Below are positions 15,684 through 23,766 of a DNA stretch of 47,960 nt, piece after piece. Origin of the DNA: Clostridia bacterium. GTDB taxonomy: Bacteria; Bacillota; Clostridia; Christensenellales; Aristaeellaceae. Position numbers and translations under genes: made by a program. The stretch lies in contig JAFVVG010000043.1 in assembly GCA_017502305.1 (NCBI GenBank), positions 1 to 47,960 on the forward strand, read 5' to 3'. Numbering within the stretch: the first letter of the stretch is position 1; each line of letters starts with the position of its first letter. Below the pieces are notes generated by a model that worked only from the letters and a program-made list of their open reading frames with translations, was not told where the DNA came from and ran no database searches.

Positions 15684-15890
15684 TTATTGCTGGCCGGCCA
15701 TCTGGCGTTCGGCCTGCTCGATGAGGCGCTTGACCATGTAGCCGCCCACATAACCGTTTTCACGGGCGGACAGGTCGCCGTTGTAGCCCTGCTTCAGGTT
15801 GATGCCAAGCTCCCGGGCGATCTCGAATTTCATGTTGTCCAGGGCGGGCTTGGCGTTGGGTACCATCTGAGATTGGCTGCTATTGTTCAT
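15684..15890 (-). CDS. Alpha/beta-type small acid-soluble spore protein
   Basis: A 68-residue SASP, shorter at the N-terminus than its downstream neighbour but nearly identical in the core (ALDNMKFEIARELGI, then GYNGDLSARENGYVGGYMVKRLIEQAERQM). AGGAGGTG precedes the ATG by 7 bases. The two genes are a tandem duplication, likely transcribed by the forespore sigma factor during sporulation, but I could not confidently place a sigma-G promoter upstream. Confidence 0.96.
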   Translation of the reverse strand: MNNSSQSQMVPNAKPALDNMKFEIARELGINLKQGYNGDLSARENGYVGGYMVKRLIEQAERQMAGQQ

Positions 15891-16004
15891 GCTTTGTCAC
15901 CTCCTATCTCTTCACAGGAGGTAGTTTGCGCAGCTTGCGGGAAGATACGCTGGGAAGTCCGGGGAGTGGAGGAAAATGCAAGGAAGACAAGTTTTATAGA
16001 AACT

Positions 16005-16069
16005 TTGTCAAGAACACTTGACAATGCCGCGGGATCATGTTATTCTGTGCGTGTCAAGAAAACTTGACA
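16005..16069 (+). promoter_or_regulatory. Promoter bracketed by two TGTCAAG palindromes
   Basis: Operator 1 (16005-16024) is TTGTCAAG-AACA-CTTGACAA. Operator 2 (16052-16069) is TGTCAAG-AAAA-CTTGACA. A promoter with -35 TTGACA (16018-16023, inside operator 1), a 17-bp spacer and an extended -10 TGTTATTCT (TATTCT 16041-16046) lies between. Repressor bound at both would block -35 recognition and the start site. The downstream XRE-type regulator is the likely ligand. Confidence 0.8.
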
Positions 16070-16102
16070 AGATGCAAAGAATACTTGCGGGAGGGAAGAA
16101 GT

Positions 16103-16438
16103 ATGAACCGTGAGGAGATCCTGGCCAGGAGCCAGAAGGAAAACCGCAACAAGCCGGACGAAAGAAGTCGGGCGATCCAGACGAAAGCCAAAAGCATTTC
16201 TCAGATCGCGGGTCTGGCGCTGTGCGTGGTGCTGGGGCCTGTGGGCATTGCCATCCAGCGCAATTCCGCCTTCCTGTGGTGCGCGCTGGCGATCTACTGG
16301 GGCATGGTGGCTGCTGAGCGGCTGGCCTGTGCTGCCAAGGAAAAGACGAAGTGGCAATGGATCGGCGCTGTGGCGACAGCGGTATGCGCGGTAGGGTCGA
16401 TCGTGATCTACGTTCTGGCGCTATTGGGAATATGGTGA
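16103..16438 (+). CDS. Small two-helix membrane protein (DUF6442-like)
   Basis: This 111-residue protein starts at an ATG with GGGAGGG 8 bases upstream. The N-terminal third is charged (MNREEILARSQKENRNKPDE) and cytoplasmic. Three hydrophobic stretches follow: ISQIAGLALCVVLGPVGIA, FLWCALAIYWGMVAAE and WIGAVATAVCAVGSIVIYVLALL. The opening matches a clostridial family of small membrane proteins encoded immediately before a short XRE regulator. Its function is unknown. The next gene starts 8 bp after its stop, so the pair is one operon. Confidence 0.72.
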   Translation: MNREEILARSQKENRNKPDERSRAIQTKAKSISQIAGLALCVVLGPVGIAIQRNSAFLWCALAIYWGMVAAERLACAAKEKTKWQWIGAVATAVCAVGSIVIYVLALLGIW

Positions 16439-16446
16439 GGTGAACC

Positions 16447-16656
16447 ATGAACGACGAATTGATCCTGAAAAACCGCATCCGGGTGGCCCGGGCGGAGAAG
16501 AACATCTCCCAGGGGGAGCTGGCCAGGATGGTGGGCGTATCCCGGCAGACCATCAGCTCCATTGAAACAGGCGCTTTCAACCCCACGGCCAAGCTGGCGT
16601 TGATCTTGTACATCGCCCTGGAAAAGAAATTTGAGGAATTGTTTTATTTTGACTGA
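16447..16656 (+). CDS. Small XRE-family transcriptional regulator
   Basis: A 69-residue protein that is nearly all helix-turn-helix: KNRIRVARAEKNISQGELAR, then MVGVSRQTISSIETGAFNPT, and a short final helix. The pattern (RQTISSIE) is that of YozG-like regulators. It is co-transcribed with the preceding membrane protein under a promoter with two matched palindromes, so autorepression is the simplest model. AGGTG precedes the ATG. Confidence 0.92.
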   Translation: MNDELILKNRIRVARAEKNISQGELARMVGVSRQTISSIETGAFNPTAKLALILYIALEKKFEELFYFD

Positions 16657-16673
16657 TGACTTATAAGCCATAA

Positions 16674-16703
16674 AAAGAAGCAGACGGATGCGTCTGCTTC
16701 TTT
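16674..16703. terminator. Rho-independent terminator
   Basis: A 13-bp stem AAAGAAGCAGACG/CGTCTGCTTCTTT with a GATG loop follows the XRE gene. The 223 bp after it (16704-16926) show no gene or clear signal. Confidence 0.85.
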
Positions 16704-16926
16704 GCGCTTCATGCGGCGCGCCGGGCGTGGGATCCGGGCCGGTGGACATGGCGTGATTACCGGTGGACGTATGCTGCCGCGCTGTTGGGCTTGCATGGAG
16801 CCGAAGAAAGCGGCATATCCTGGGGTGATGGCGCCACGAGGGCCAAAGAAAACCGCTGCACGCCGGTGATGTGCAGCAGCCTTGCGGATCCTGACTGCCC
16901 TTCAGCATATGCGGCACGCAGCCGGG

Positions 16927-17523
16927 TTATGCTTTGGCAGTGGAGATTTTGTTGATGATGGCGTTGAGCTCGTTCTGAATGTCCGCCATGTCGGCGGCGC
17001 CTTCCAGCCGGTCGCCCAGGGTTTCCAGCTGCTCCATGATGGCCTTGTCCGTGGTGATGGCGATGTTATCAACGCCGGAGATCACGCTGCCGATGCGCTC
17101 CTTGACGATCTCGCGCAGGCGGTCGTCCACCTCGCCCTGGTATTCCGGCTCGAACTCCAGGGCCACGGCAGCGTTTTTGCCGGCGATGACCACCTGAGCG
17201 TCGTCCACCTCGCTGAGACGCTCCAATTCGTCCTCGATGTCCTCGATGGCCTTGCGGGCGTCACTGACGGAAGTGACGCCCTGGGCAGCGGGCTGCTCGC
17301 TGGCGGTGGGGGGGATGAGATCATCGCCGCCCATGCCGGGATCATCGGTCATGTCGGGAATGATTTCATCCACCATGGAGCCGGGAGAAGTCGCCATAGG
17401 GCTGGCGGTGGCCGTGGGGGAAGATGTGGGGGTGTTGGTGGCCATGGGTTCGTCCTTGCGGGCGCAGCTGCTCAATGCAAGCAGAAGCGACGCGAGCATT
17501 ACGGGGATCAATGCCTTTTTCAA
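16927..17523 (-). CDS. YhcN/YlaJ-type sporulation lipoprotein
   Basis: The 198-residue product starts at a TTG (MKKALIPVMLASLLLALSSC) with GAGGAGG 9 bases upstream; a longer in-frame start near 17604 has no ribosome binding site. The lipobox LSSC marks lipid attachment. A Thr/Ser/Pro-rich linker follows, then a C-terminal domain with DDAQVVIAGKNAAVALEF and a hydrophilic helix, resembling spore lipoproteins YhcN/YlaJ. In Bacillus these sit in the forespore membrane or coat and affect germination. Location beside VanY-type wall enzymes fits a spore-envelope role. Confidence 0.82.
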   Translation of the reverse strand: MKKALIPVMLASLLLALSSCARKDEPMATNTPTSSPTATASPMATSPGSMVDEIIPDMTDDPGMGGDDLIPPTASEQPAAQGVTSVSDARKAIEDIEDELERLSEVDDAQVVIAGKNAAVALEFEPEYQGEVDDRLREIVKERIGSVISGVDNIAITTDKAIMEQLETLGDRLEGAADMADIQNELNAIINKISTAKA

Positions 17524-17595
17524 GTTGATTCGCCTCCTCGCGGCTATTGTGTCCGGGGAGAAAGGCTTCAAACTCGTAAAATTTGGCGATTTTCC

Positions 17596-17623
17596 TTGAA
17601 ACAAGAGAAAAAAGCGCTATAAT
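17596..17623 (+). promoter_or_regulatory. Promoter of the first VanY-type gene
   Basis: -35 TTGAAA (17596-17601), a 16-bp spacer and a perfect -10 TATAAT (17618-17623) lie 36 bp before the GTG start. Confidence 0.7.
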
Positions 17624-17658
17624 ATAAATTGGTATTTTATGTGAAGGAGCATGAGACT

Positions 17659-18342
17659 GTGCAATCCATCCTGAAAACGATTTTATCGCTGGCGGCGGCG
17701 GGTACCATGATGGTTTCCGCTCCCCTGGACGAGGCCGCACCCCAGCATGATATGGACGGCCCGGTTTTCCTGGCAAACCGCCAGTGGAAGGTGAGCCGGT
17801 ATTATATTCCGGAGAACATGCGCCAGGCCCAGGTACAGGGCCAGGTGCGCACCCTGCGGGAAGAAGCTGCCACGGCCCTGGAGGAAATGTACGCCGCCTG
17901 CAAGGAGGAAAAGAACATCACCCTGACCTCCATCAGCGGTTACCGCAGCTATGCCACCCAGCGCGCCATCTATAACCGCAAGCTGGACCGGGTGGGCTCC
18001 AAGGCCAAGGCGGACGAGTATGTGGCCCGGCCTGGCGCCAGCGAGCATCAGCTGGGCTTGGCCATGGACGTAAGCCAGAAGGGCAAGTCCAACCTGAGCG
18101 CCTCCTTCGCCAAGCAGGGCGGCGGCAAGTGGGTTGCCGAAAACTGCTGGCGGTTCGGGTTTATCATCCGCTACCAGAAGGGCTGGGAGGACATTACCGG
18201 CTACGAGTACGAGCCCTGGCATGTGCGATATGTGGGCAAGGAAGTGGCCGCTGCTATCCATAAAAACGAAATGCCCCTGGAGACGTTCCTTTTGCTCCTG
18301 CGCGAGGAGAAACTGATGGACATCATGATCGTTGAAGAATAA
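17659..18342 (+). CDS. VanY-type D,D-carboxypeptidase (M15B), copy 1
   Basis: The 227-residue product starts at a GTG with AAGGAG 9 bases upstream and opens with a signal-like hydrophobic segment (SILKTILSLAAAGTMMVSA). The catalytic domain shows SGYRSYATQ near residue 92, the zinc motif GASEHQLGLAMDV near 127 (His and Asp ligands) and EPWHVRYVG near 184 (Glu and third ligand His). Enzymes of this family trim the terminal D-Ala from peptidoglycan stem peptides. It is the first of three tandem paralogs, and of the three keeps the most canonical motifs. Confidence 0.92.
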   Translation: MQSILKTILSLAAAGTMMVSAPLDEAAPQHDMDGPVFLANRQWKVSRYYIPENMRQAQVQGQVRTLREEAATALEEMYAACKEEKNITLTSISGYRSYATQRAIYNRKLDRVGSKAKADEYVARPGASEHQLGLAMDVSQKGKSNLSASFAKQGGGKWVAENCWRFGFIIRYQKGWEDITGYEYEPWHVRYVGKEVAAAIHKNEMPLETFLLLLREEKLMDIMIVEE

Positions 18343-18369
18343 GAGTGTGGAGAAGTGGGGGTTATCCCG

Positions 18370-19221
18370 GTGGCGTTTTTGAAAAAAATGATTCTGTGGC
18401 TGCTGGCGGCACTGCTGGCTGTGGCTTGCGCGGCGGCGGAAGAACTGCCCCAGGTGGACGCGGAGATCCTTGTGCTGGCCAGCAGCGCCCAGCCGCTGGC
18501 GGAGGACTATGAGCCTGCGGATCTGGTCAAGCTGGCCTCCCGGCGCAGCGGAGCCAGCGCCAAGGGCACCGTGTATACGGAGTCCGCTACCAGCATCCAG
18601 CTGCGGCAGGATGCGGCGGACGCGCTGGTGAAAATGTGCGCCGCTGCCGAAAAGAAGGAAACCATCCTGTATGTGCGCCAGGGCTATCGCTCCTACGCTG
18701 ACGAGGCCGCCCGCTATGCCCGCCTGGAGAAGCGCGGCGAGGCCGGCCAGAAGCCCGGCGAAACAGACTATCAGACCGGTCTGGCGGTAACGGTGGTGGG
18801 CAAGGGATGGAAGTCCAAGACGCTTACCGCGGATTTCGCCGAAACCAAAGAGGGCAAGTGGCTGATCAAAAACGCTGCCAGGTATGGCTTTGTGCTGCGC
18901 TACCCCCAGAACAAAACGGAAATCACCGGCTGGGAATATGAGCCCTGGCACCTGCGTTATGTAGGTGTGGAAGCGGCGGCCTACATGCAGGAGCACGACC
19001 TGTGCCTGGAGGAGTTTGCTCTGCTGGTGAATGGCGGCGAAGCGCCGAAGCTGCCTGCTGAGGCTATTCAGACGCCGGAACCTGCATCGCAGACGGAAGA
19101 AGTAGCGGAGGCTACGCCCACCGCTGTGCCCGCCGTGCCCGAATATGGAGAAGGCCAGCTGGTGGAGCTGGAGGAGACCGGCCCCGACGGCGACCATGAA
19201 ATCAGCTTCATTTACAAGTGA
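18370..19221 (+). CDS. VanY-like paralog lacking two zinc ligands, copy 2
   Basis: This VanY-fold protein of about 283 residues probably starts at the GTG at 18370, with GGGGG 8 bases upstream; a GTG at 18355 is also in frame. A signal peptide (FLKKMILWLLAALLAVACAAA) is followed by the domain with QGYRSYADE and EPWHLRYVG. The zinc motif, however, reads GETDYQTGLAVTVV: His of SEHQ is Tyr and Asp of AMDV is Thr. Two of three metal ligands are therefore missing while the fold and third motif are kept, indicating a pseudoenzyme, perhaps a binding or regulatory partner. The last 60 residues are an acidic Pro/Thr/Glu tail absent from copy 1. Confidence 0.85.
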   Translation: MAFLKKMILWLLAALLAVACAAAEELPQVDAEILVLASSAQPLAEDYEPADLVKLASRRSGASAKGTVYTESATSIQLRQDAADALVKMCAAAEKKETILYVRQGYRSYADEAARYARLEKRGEAGQKPGETDYQTGLAVTVVGKGWKSKTLTADFAETKEGKWLIKNAARYGFVLRYPQNKTEITGWEYEPWHLRYVGVEAAAYMQEHDLCLEEFALLVNGGEAPKLPAEAIQTPEPASQTEEVAEATPTAVPAVPEYGEGQLVELEETGPDGDHEISFIYK

Positions 19222-19240
19222 TTGAAGGAGTTAATCGGCA

Positions 19241-20092
19241 TTGAAACGGATGTACATGGCCCTGGCGATGGCGCTTATGCTTATGGCGGCGCCTGCCCTG
19301 GGGGAAGACGACGGGGAGATCAGCATTCAGCAGACGGCGGGGATCTTCATTGAAGAAGTTACCTACGACGACGTGGCCTGGAATTTTCCCATCGACCTGA
19401 GCGAGATGGATCCGGATTTGGTGCGCCTTGCCAACAAGCAGATGTTCCTGCCCAAGGATTTTGTGCCGGATGACCTGGTAACGATGAAAACCCGCAAGCA
19501 GGACAAGGAAGGCAACAACCTGAACGGCGGCGTGAAGAAGGATACCGGCGGTACCCTGAAGCTTCGGGCGGAATGCGCCGAAGCCCTGGTGACCATGCTG
19601 GAGGACGCCATGGATGAGGGTGTTACCCTCTATCTGAAAAGCGCGTACCGGTCTTATCAGACCCAGGCGACCATGTATTACAACCGGCTGGAAAGCAACA
19701 ACGGCAAGGACCTGGGCTATGTGACCAAAGCCGGCGCCAGCGACCATCAAACAGGCTTGGCTGCGGACCTGATCCCCAAGGAATGGCTGGGTAAGGGCAT
19801 GACCAGGGCCATGGGCGTGGCGGAGGGCTGCAAGTGGATGGCCAACAACTGCGCCCGGTACGGGTTCATCCTTCGCTATCCGGAGGACAAGGAAGACATT
19901 ACGGAGATCAATTACGAGCCCTGGCACCTGCGCTATGTGGGTGTGCCGGTGGCAACCTACATCATGGAAAACGGCCTGTGCCTGGAGGAATTCCACGTGG
20001 AGCTGCAGGCGGCCATTGACCAATTCCTGGCCGATGGTGGCCGAATGAGCCTGGTGCGTGACTTTATCCAGGTTTCGGCAGAAAATGACTGA
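19241..20092 (+). CDS. VanY-type D,D-carboxypeptidase (M15B), copy 3
   Basis: The 283-residue product starts at a TTG with AAGGAG 10 bases upstream. A signal peptide (MKRMYMALAMALMLMAAPALG) is followed by an extended N-terminal domain of about 110 residues and the peptidase domain: SAYRSYQTQ, zinc motif GASDHQTGLAADL near 164, and EPWHLRYVG near 225. All zinc ligands are present, so it should be active, unlike copy 2. The close spacing (20 bp) and shared direction suggest one transcript for the three genes, ending at the terminator at 20093. Confidence 0.91.
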   Translation: MKRMYMALAMALMLMAAPALGEDDGEISIQQTAGIFIEEVTYDDVAWNFPIDLSEMDPDLVRLANKQMFLPKDFVPDDLVTMKTRKQDKEGNNLNGGVKKDTGGTLKLRAECAEALVTMLEDAMDEGVTLYLKSAYRSYQTQATMYYNRLESNNGKDLGYVTKAGASDHQTGLAADLIPKEWLGKGMTRAMGVAEGCKWMANNCARYGFILRYPEDKEDITEINYEPWHLRYVGVPVATYIMENGLCLEEFHVELQAAIDQFLADGGRMSLVRDFIQVSAEND

Positions 20093-20117
20093 GGAGCTGT
20101 GTGAGCAGCTCCTTTTT
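20093..20117 (+). terminator. Rho-independent terminator
   Basis: GGAGCTG (20093-20099) pairs with CAGCTCC (20106-20112) across a TGTGAG loop and is followed by TTTTTCT. It ends the VanY trio. Confidence 0.85.
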
Positions 20118-20120
20118 CTG

Positions 20121-20173
20121 TTGACAGGAAACAGCATATGCGCTATGATGTATATACCCCGTGGGGGTATATA
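20121..20173 (+). promoter_or_regulatory. csoR-copA promoter with perfect CsoR-type operator
   Basis: -35 TTGACA (20121-20126), 17-bp spacer, -10 TATGAT (20144-20149). Immediately downstream a perfect 10-bp inverted repeat TATATACCCC-GTG-GGGGTATATA (20151-20173) covers the transcription start. This is the G-tract palindrome recognised by CsoR-family repressors, released when the repressor binds Cu(I). Confidence 0.93.
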
Positions 20174-20189
20174 AAACGGAGGTGCGGCT

Positions 20190-20480
20190 ATGGATTGCTG
20201 CCACAAGACAAAAGAACGTACGCCGGAGGAATACAAGGCCCTGATTCACCGGCTGAACCGGGTGGAGGGGCAGATCCGCGGCATTCGCGGCATGGTGGAG
20301 GAAAGCGCCTATTGCGTGGACATACTGAACCAGGTAGCGGCTGCCCAGGCGGCGCTGAACGCATTCAGCCGGGAACTGCTTTCAAACCATATCCGCACTT
20401 GTGTGGCGGAGGACATCCGCCGGGGCGGGGGAGAAACCATTGACGAGCTGGTGCAGACGGTGCAGCGGCTGATGAAGTGA
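20190..20480 (+). CDS. csoR: CsoR copper-sensing repressor
   Basis: A 96-residue all-helical protein with the CsoR core [19 protein letters not shown]. The Cu(I) ligands are visible as Cys42 (YCVDIL), His67 and Cys71 (NHIRTC), the classical C-H-C set that separates copper sensors from formaldehyde- or sulfide-sensing relatives. The apo tetramer should bind the palindrome at 20151-20173, and copper release would derepress copA. GGAGGTG precedes the ATG. Two extra cysteines occur at positions 3 and 4. Confidence 0.95.
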   Translation: MDCCHKTKERTPEEYKALIHRLNRVEGQIRGIRGMVEESAYCVDILNQVAAAQAALNAFSRELLSNHIRTCVAEDIRRGGGETIDELVQTVQRLMK

Positions 20481-20491
20481 GGCGATTAATT

Positions 20492-22993
20492 ATGAAGCAA
20501 TATAACGTAACCGGCATGAGCTGCGCTGCCTGCGTGGCCAGGGTGGAAAAGGCCGTGAGCAAGGTTCCCGGGGTAACGGGCTGCTCGGTAAGCCTTTTGA
20601 CCAACGCCATGGGCGTGGAAGGCACCGCCAGCGAGGAAGCCATCATCCATGCGGTGGAGGAAGCCGGCTACGGGGCTTCGGTGAAGGGTGCGGCCCAGGC
20701 AGCAGCGCCCGCCGCTGGCGAGGATGCGCTGGCTGACAGGGAAACACCGGTGCTGAAGCGCCGCCTTCTGTGGTCGCTGGGGTTCCTTGCGGTGCTGATG
20801 TACATCTCCATGGGCCACGTGATGTGGGGCTGGCCCCTGCCGGAGGTGCTCAGCCGCAATCCTGTGGCCATCGGCCTTGCGCAGCTGCTTTTGACCGGCA
20901 TTGTGATGGTCATCAACCAGAAATTCTTTATCAGCGGCTTCAAAAGCCTGTTCCATGGCGCGCCCAACATGGATACCCTGGTAGCCCTGGGCTCGGCGGC
21001 CTCGTTCCTGTACAGCACGTATGCCCTGTTTGCCATGGCGGATGCCCAGGCCCTGGGGCAGGCGGAGCACGCGGCTCATTATCTGCATGAGTTCTATTTT
21101 GAATCCGCTGCCATGATTCTCACGCTGATCACCGTGGGCAAAATGCTGGAGGCCCGATCCAAGGGCAAAACCACCGACGCCCTCAAGAGCCTGATGAAGC
21201 TATCGCCCCAGACGGCGACCATCCTGCGTGATGGCATCGAGGAAACCGTGGCCATCGGCGAGGTGCTGGCAGGGGATGTGTTTGTGGTGCGGCCCGGAGA
21301 GAACATCCCTGTGGACGGCGTGGTGCTGGAAGGCCACACCGCCGTGAATGAATCCGCCCTCACCGGTGAAAGCATTCCCGTGGATAAATCGGAGGGCGAC
21401 CAGGTCTCCGCAGCCACGGTGAACCAGTCCGGGTATATCCGCTGCCGGGCCACCCGCGTGGGTCAGGATACCACCCTGAGCCAGATCATCAAAATGGTCG
21501 GTGATGCGGCGGCCACCAAAGCGCCCATCGCAAAGGTGGCGGACAGGGTCAGCGGCGTGTTTGTGCCGGCGGTGATCAGCATCGCCGTTGTGACCACCAT
21601 TATTTGGCTGCTGGTGGGAGAGGGCTTTGGCAACGCCCTGGCACGGGGCATTTCTGTGCTGGTGATTTCCTGCCCCTGCGCCCTGGGCCTGGCTACGCCG
21701 GTAGCCATTATGGTGGGCAACGGCATGGGCGCCAGGAATGGTATCCTGTTCAAAACGGCGGTGTCCCTGGAGGAAACCGGCAAAACGGAGATCGTGGCCC
21801 TGGACAAGACGGGAACCATCACCATGGGCGAGCCCCGGGTGACGGATGTGCTGCCCGCCGAAGACGCTGATGAAGATACCTTGCTGCGCCTTGCCTGTGC
21901 CCTGGAGAGCCGCAGTGAACATCCCATGGCCAGGGCGGTGATGCGCTATGCCGGGGAAAAGAACATGGCCCCGGAAGAGGTCAGTGACTTCGAGGCCCGG
22001 CCCGGCAACGGTCTGAAAGCCGTGCTGGCAGGGGAGAAGCTCCACGGCGGCAACATGGAGTATATCAGCCGGCAATGCGATGTGGATGAAAGCGTGCGCA
22101 AGCAGGCGGAAGCCCTGGCCGCCGAGGGCAAAACGCCCCTGTATTTCAGCCGGGGCGGAAAGCTGCTGGGCGTGATTGCCGTGGCGGATGCCATGAAGCA
22201 GGACAGCCCCGAGGCCATCCGGCAGATGAAAAACATGGGCATCCGTGTGGTGATGCTCACCGGCGATAACCAGCACACCGCCGAGGCGGTGGGCAAGCAG
22301 GCCGGCGTGGACGAGGTCATCGCCGGGGTGCGGCCCGAGGGCAAGGAGCAGGTCATCCGTCAATTGAAGCAGAAGGGCCGTGTGGCCATGGTGGGCGACG
22401 GCATCAACGACGCCCCGGCCCTGACCCGGGCGGACATTGGCATCGCCATTGGGGCCGGTACCGACGTGGCCATTGATTCTGCCGACGTGGTGCTGATGAA
22501 CAGCAGCCTCATGGATGTGCCGGCGGCGATCCGCCTCAGCCGGGCCACGCTGCGGAACATCCATCAAAACCTGTTCTGGGCGTTCTTCTACAACAGCATT
22601 GGCATTCCCCTGGCGGCGGGCGTGTTCATCGGCCTGCTGGGGTGGAAGCTGAACCCCATGTTTGGCGCCGCGGCCATGAGCCTTTCCAGCTTCTGTGTAG
22701 TGTCCAACGCCCTGCGGCTGAATTTCTTCAACCTGCGCAGCGACAGGCATGACCACAAGGCAAAACAGCGCAAGCGCAAGGTGCTGACCCGTACCATGAC
22801 CATCGAGGGCATGATGTGCCCCCATTGTGAAAAGCGGGTGCGCAAGGCCCTGGAAAGCCTGCCCCAGGTGGAATCCGCCGAGCCCAGCTTCGAAAGCGGC
22901 ACCTGCCTTGTGACCCTGAACGCCAAGGTGGCGGATGAGGTGCTCAAGGCCGCTGTGGAGGAAGAGGATTATCCGGTGCTGAAGATTGATTAA
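20492..22993 (+). CDS. copA: Copper-exporting P1B-type ATPase with C-terminal HMA domain
   Basis: The 833-residue product starts at the ATG at 20492; an upstream in-frame codon lacks support. Order of parts: N-terminal heavy-metal domain with GMSCAACV (residues 1-65), transmembrane helices, TGES actuator loop near 289, the transport-site motif SCPCALG near 392, phosphorylation motif DKTGTIT near 436, [10 protein letters not shown] hinge, and a second heavy-metal domain at 766-833 with MMCPHC. The CPC motif indicates Cu(I) export. The C-terminal metal-binding domain resembles a fused CopZ chaperone, which fits the absence of a separate copZ gene here. It is co-regulated with csoR. Confidence 0.95.
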   Translation: MKQYNVTGMSCAACVARVEKAVSKVPGVTGCSVSLLTNAMGVEGTASEEAIIHAVEEAGYGASVKGAAQAAAPAAGEDALADRETPVLKRRLLWSLGFLAVLMYISMGHVMWGWPLPEVLSRNPVAIGLAQLLLTGIVMVINQKFFISGFKSLFHGAPNMDTLVALGSAASFLYSTYALFAMADAQALGQAEHAAHYLHEFYFESAAMILTLITVGKMLEARSKGKTTDALKSLMKLSPQTATILRDGIEETVAIGEVLAGDVFVVRPGENIPVDGVVLEGHTAVNESALTGESIPVDKSEGDQVSAATVNQSGYIRCRATRVGQDTTLSQIIKMVGDAAATKAPIAKVADRVSGVFVPAVISIAVVTTIIWLLVGEGFGNALARGISVLVISCPCALGLATPVAIMVGNGMGARNGILFKTAVSLEETGKTEIVALDKTGTITMGEPRVTDVLPAEDADEDTLLRLACALESRSEHPMARAVMRYAGEKNMAPEEVSDFEARPGNGLKAVLAGEKLHGGNMEYISRQCDVDESVRKQAEALAAEGKTPLYFSRGGKLLGVIAVADAMKQDSPEAIRQMKNMGIRVVMLTGDNQHTAEAVGKQAGVDEVIAGVRPEGKEQVIRQLKQKGRVAMVGDGINDAPALTRADIGIAIGAGTDVAIDSADVVLMNSSLMDVPAAIRLSRATLRNIHQNLFWAFFYNSIGIPLAAGVFIGLLGWKLNPMFGAAAMSLSSFCVVSNALRLNFFNLRSDRHDHKAKQRKRKVLTRTMTIEGMMCPHCEKRVRKALESLPQVESAEPSFESGTCLVTLNAKVADEVLKAAVEEEDYPVLKID

Positions 22994-23005
22994 GAGGCGA
23001 AATGC

Positions 23006-23653
23006 ATGACAAAAGAAATGATGCTGCGATTTGCACGGCCTCTATTGCTTACGGCCCTTCGCAAAGCGGATATGGTGCAGGTGAAGGATAAGGTGCTGAC
23101 CTGCGAGGATGATATTCCTGCCGCCGTGGAGCGCTGCTGGCACGATGCTCTGAGCGACCTGGATGTGGAGGTATGGGGGATTGCTGCCGGAGAATTGCTC
23201 CAGGATGTGAACCTGCTGGGCACCAGCGTGCAGGGGAATGTGCTGCGTTTTGTGACAGAGGAAGGCTTCCGCGGCGATATAATTTGCCATGATGGGGCAG
23301 CAGAAATGGAATGCGCAGATTCCTTCTGGTTTGTGGCGGTGCAGGCTCTTGGAAAGCTGTTGCGCCGGGACTATCTGATTTCAGCGCATCTATCCCATAT
23401 GCTGCTCATGGAAACGCTGGTCACGCAAATGATGCAGCGGGATCAAATGTATCAGACGAACTACCATCGCTACGGCTATGCGGAGACACTGGCATACCGG
23501 CAGGTGGATGTAACACCCTATGCAGACCTGATGACAGGTGACGAAACATACGCCTGCATTGCGGAGCAGTTGATCCGAGCCGCGCTGTGCCGCGAGGGCT
23601 CGGAAAAGTTTTTCGCGATCTGGCGGAAATACCTGGCGGAACTGCAAAAGTAA
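23006..23653 (+). CDS. Nucleotidyltransferase-like protein
   Basis: A 215-residue soluble protein. CWHDALSDLDVEVWG gives the DxD-type metal site of nucleotidyltransferases, followed by LLGTSVQGNVLRFVTEEGFRGDIICHD and a helical C-terminal half (DSFWFVAVQALGKLLRRDYLISAHLSHMLL). The pattern recalls streptomycin/aminoglycoside adenylyltransferase-like proteins, but the canonical GSxxxG start is missing, so resistance activity should not be assumed. It begins 12 bp after copA and could be in the same transcript, though its function does not suggest copper handling. A terminator follows. Confidence 0.55.
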   Translation: MTKEMMLRFARPLLLTALRKADMVQVKDKVLTCEDDIPAAVERCWHDALSDLDVEVWGIAAGELLQDVNLLGTSVQGNVLRFVTEEGFRGDIICHDGAAEMECADSFWFVAVQALGKLLRRDYLISAHLSHMLLMETLVTQMMQRDQMYQTNYHRYGYAETLAYRQVDVTPYADLMTGDETYACIAEQLIRAALCREGSEKFFAIWRKYLAELQK

Positions 23654-23654
23654 G

Positions 23655-23687
23655 GCTTGCCCGGAGTAACCCGGGCTGCTTTTTTTT
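23655..23687 (+). terminator. Rho-independent terminator
   Basis: GCCCGG (23659-23664) pairs with CCGGGC (23671-23676), with flanking GC pairs and eight T residues following. It separates the copper operon from spoIIE. Confidence 0.8.
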
Positions 23688-23702
23688 CACATATTTTGCG
23701 CA

Positions 23703-23740
23703 GCTGTTCGACGGAATGGGCTCATCTCCAGGCGTATGCT
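23703..23740 (+). promoter_or_regulatory. Candidate Spo0A-activated spoIIE promoter
   Basis: TTCGACG (23708-23714), the reverse complement of CGTCGAA, matches the 0A box at six of seven positions. A -10-like TATGCT (23735-23740) lies about 20 bp downstream, the placement expected where a bound Spo0A replaces a -35 element. The same 12-mer GCTGTTCGACGG occurs at 32104-32115. Confidence 0.45.
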
Positions 23741-23766
23741 TGTCCCAAGGAAGGATGTGGACAGGC

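Noticed and set aside
16704..16926. A gene in the space before the sporulation lipoprotein
   Set aside because: Open frames here lack start signals and recognisable content; it appears to be non-coding.
23587..23766. N-terminal extension of SpoIIE
   Set aside because: It overlaps the previous gene and passes through a terminator and the candidate promoter.
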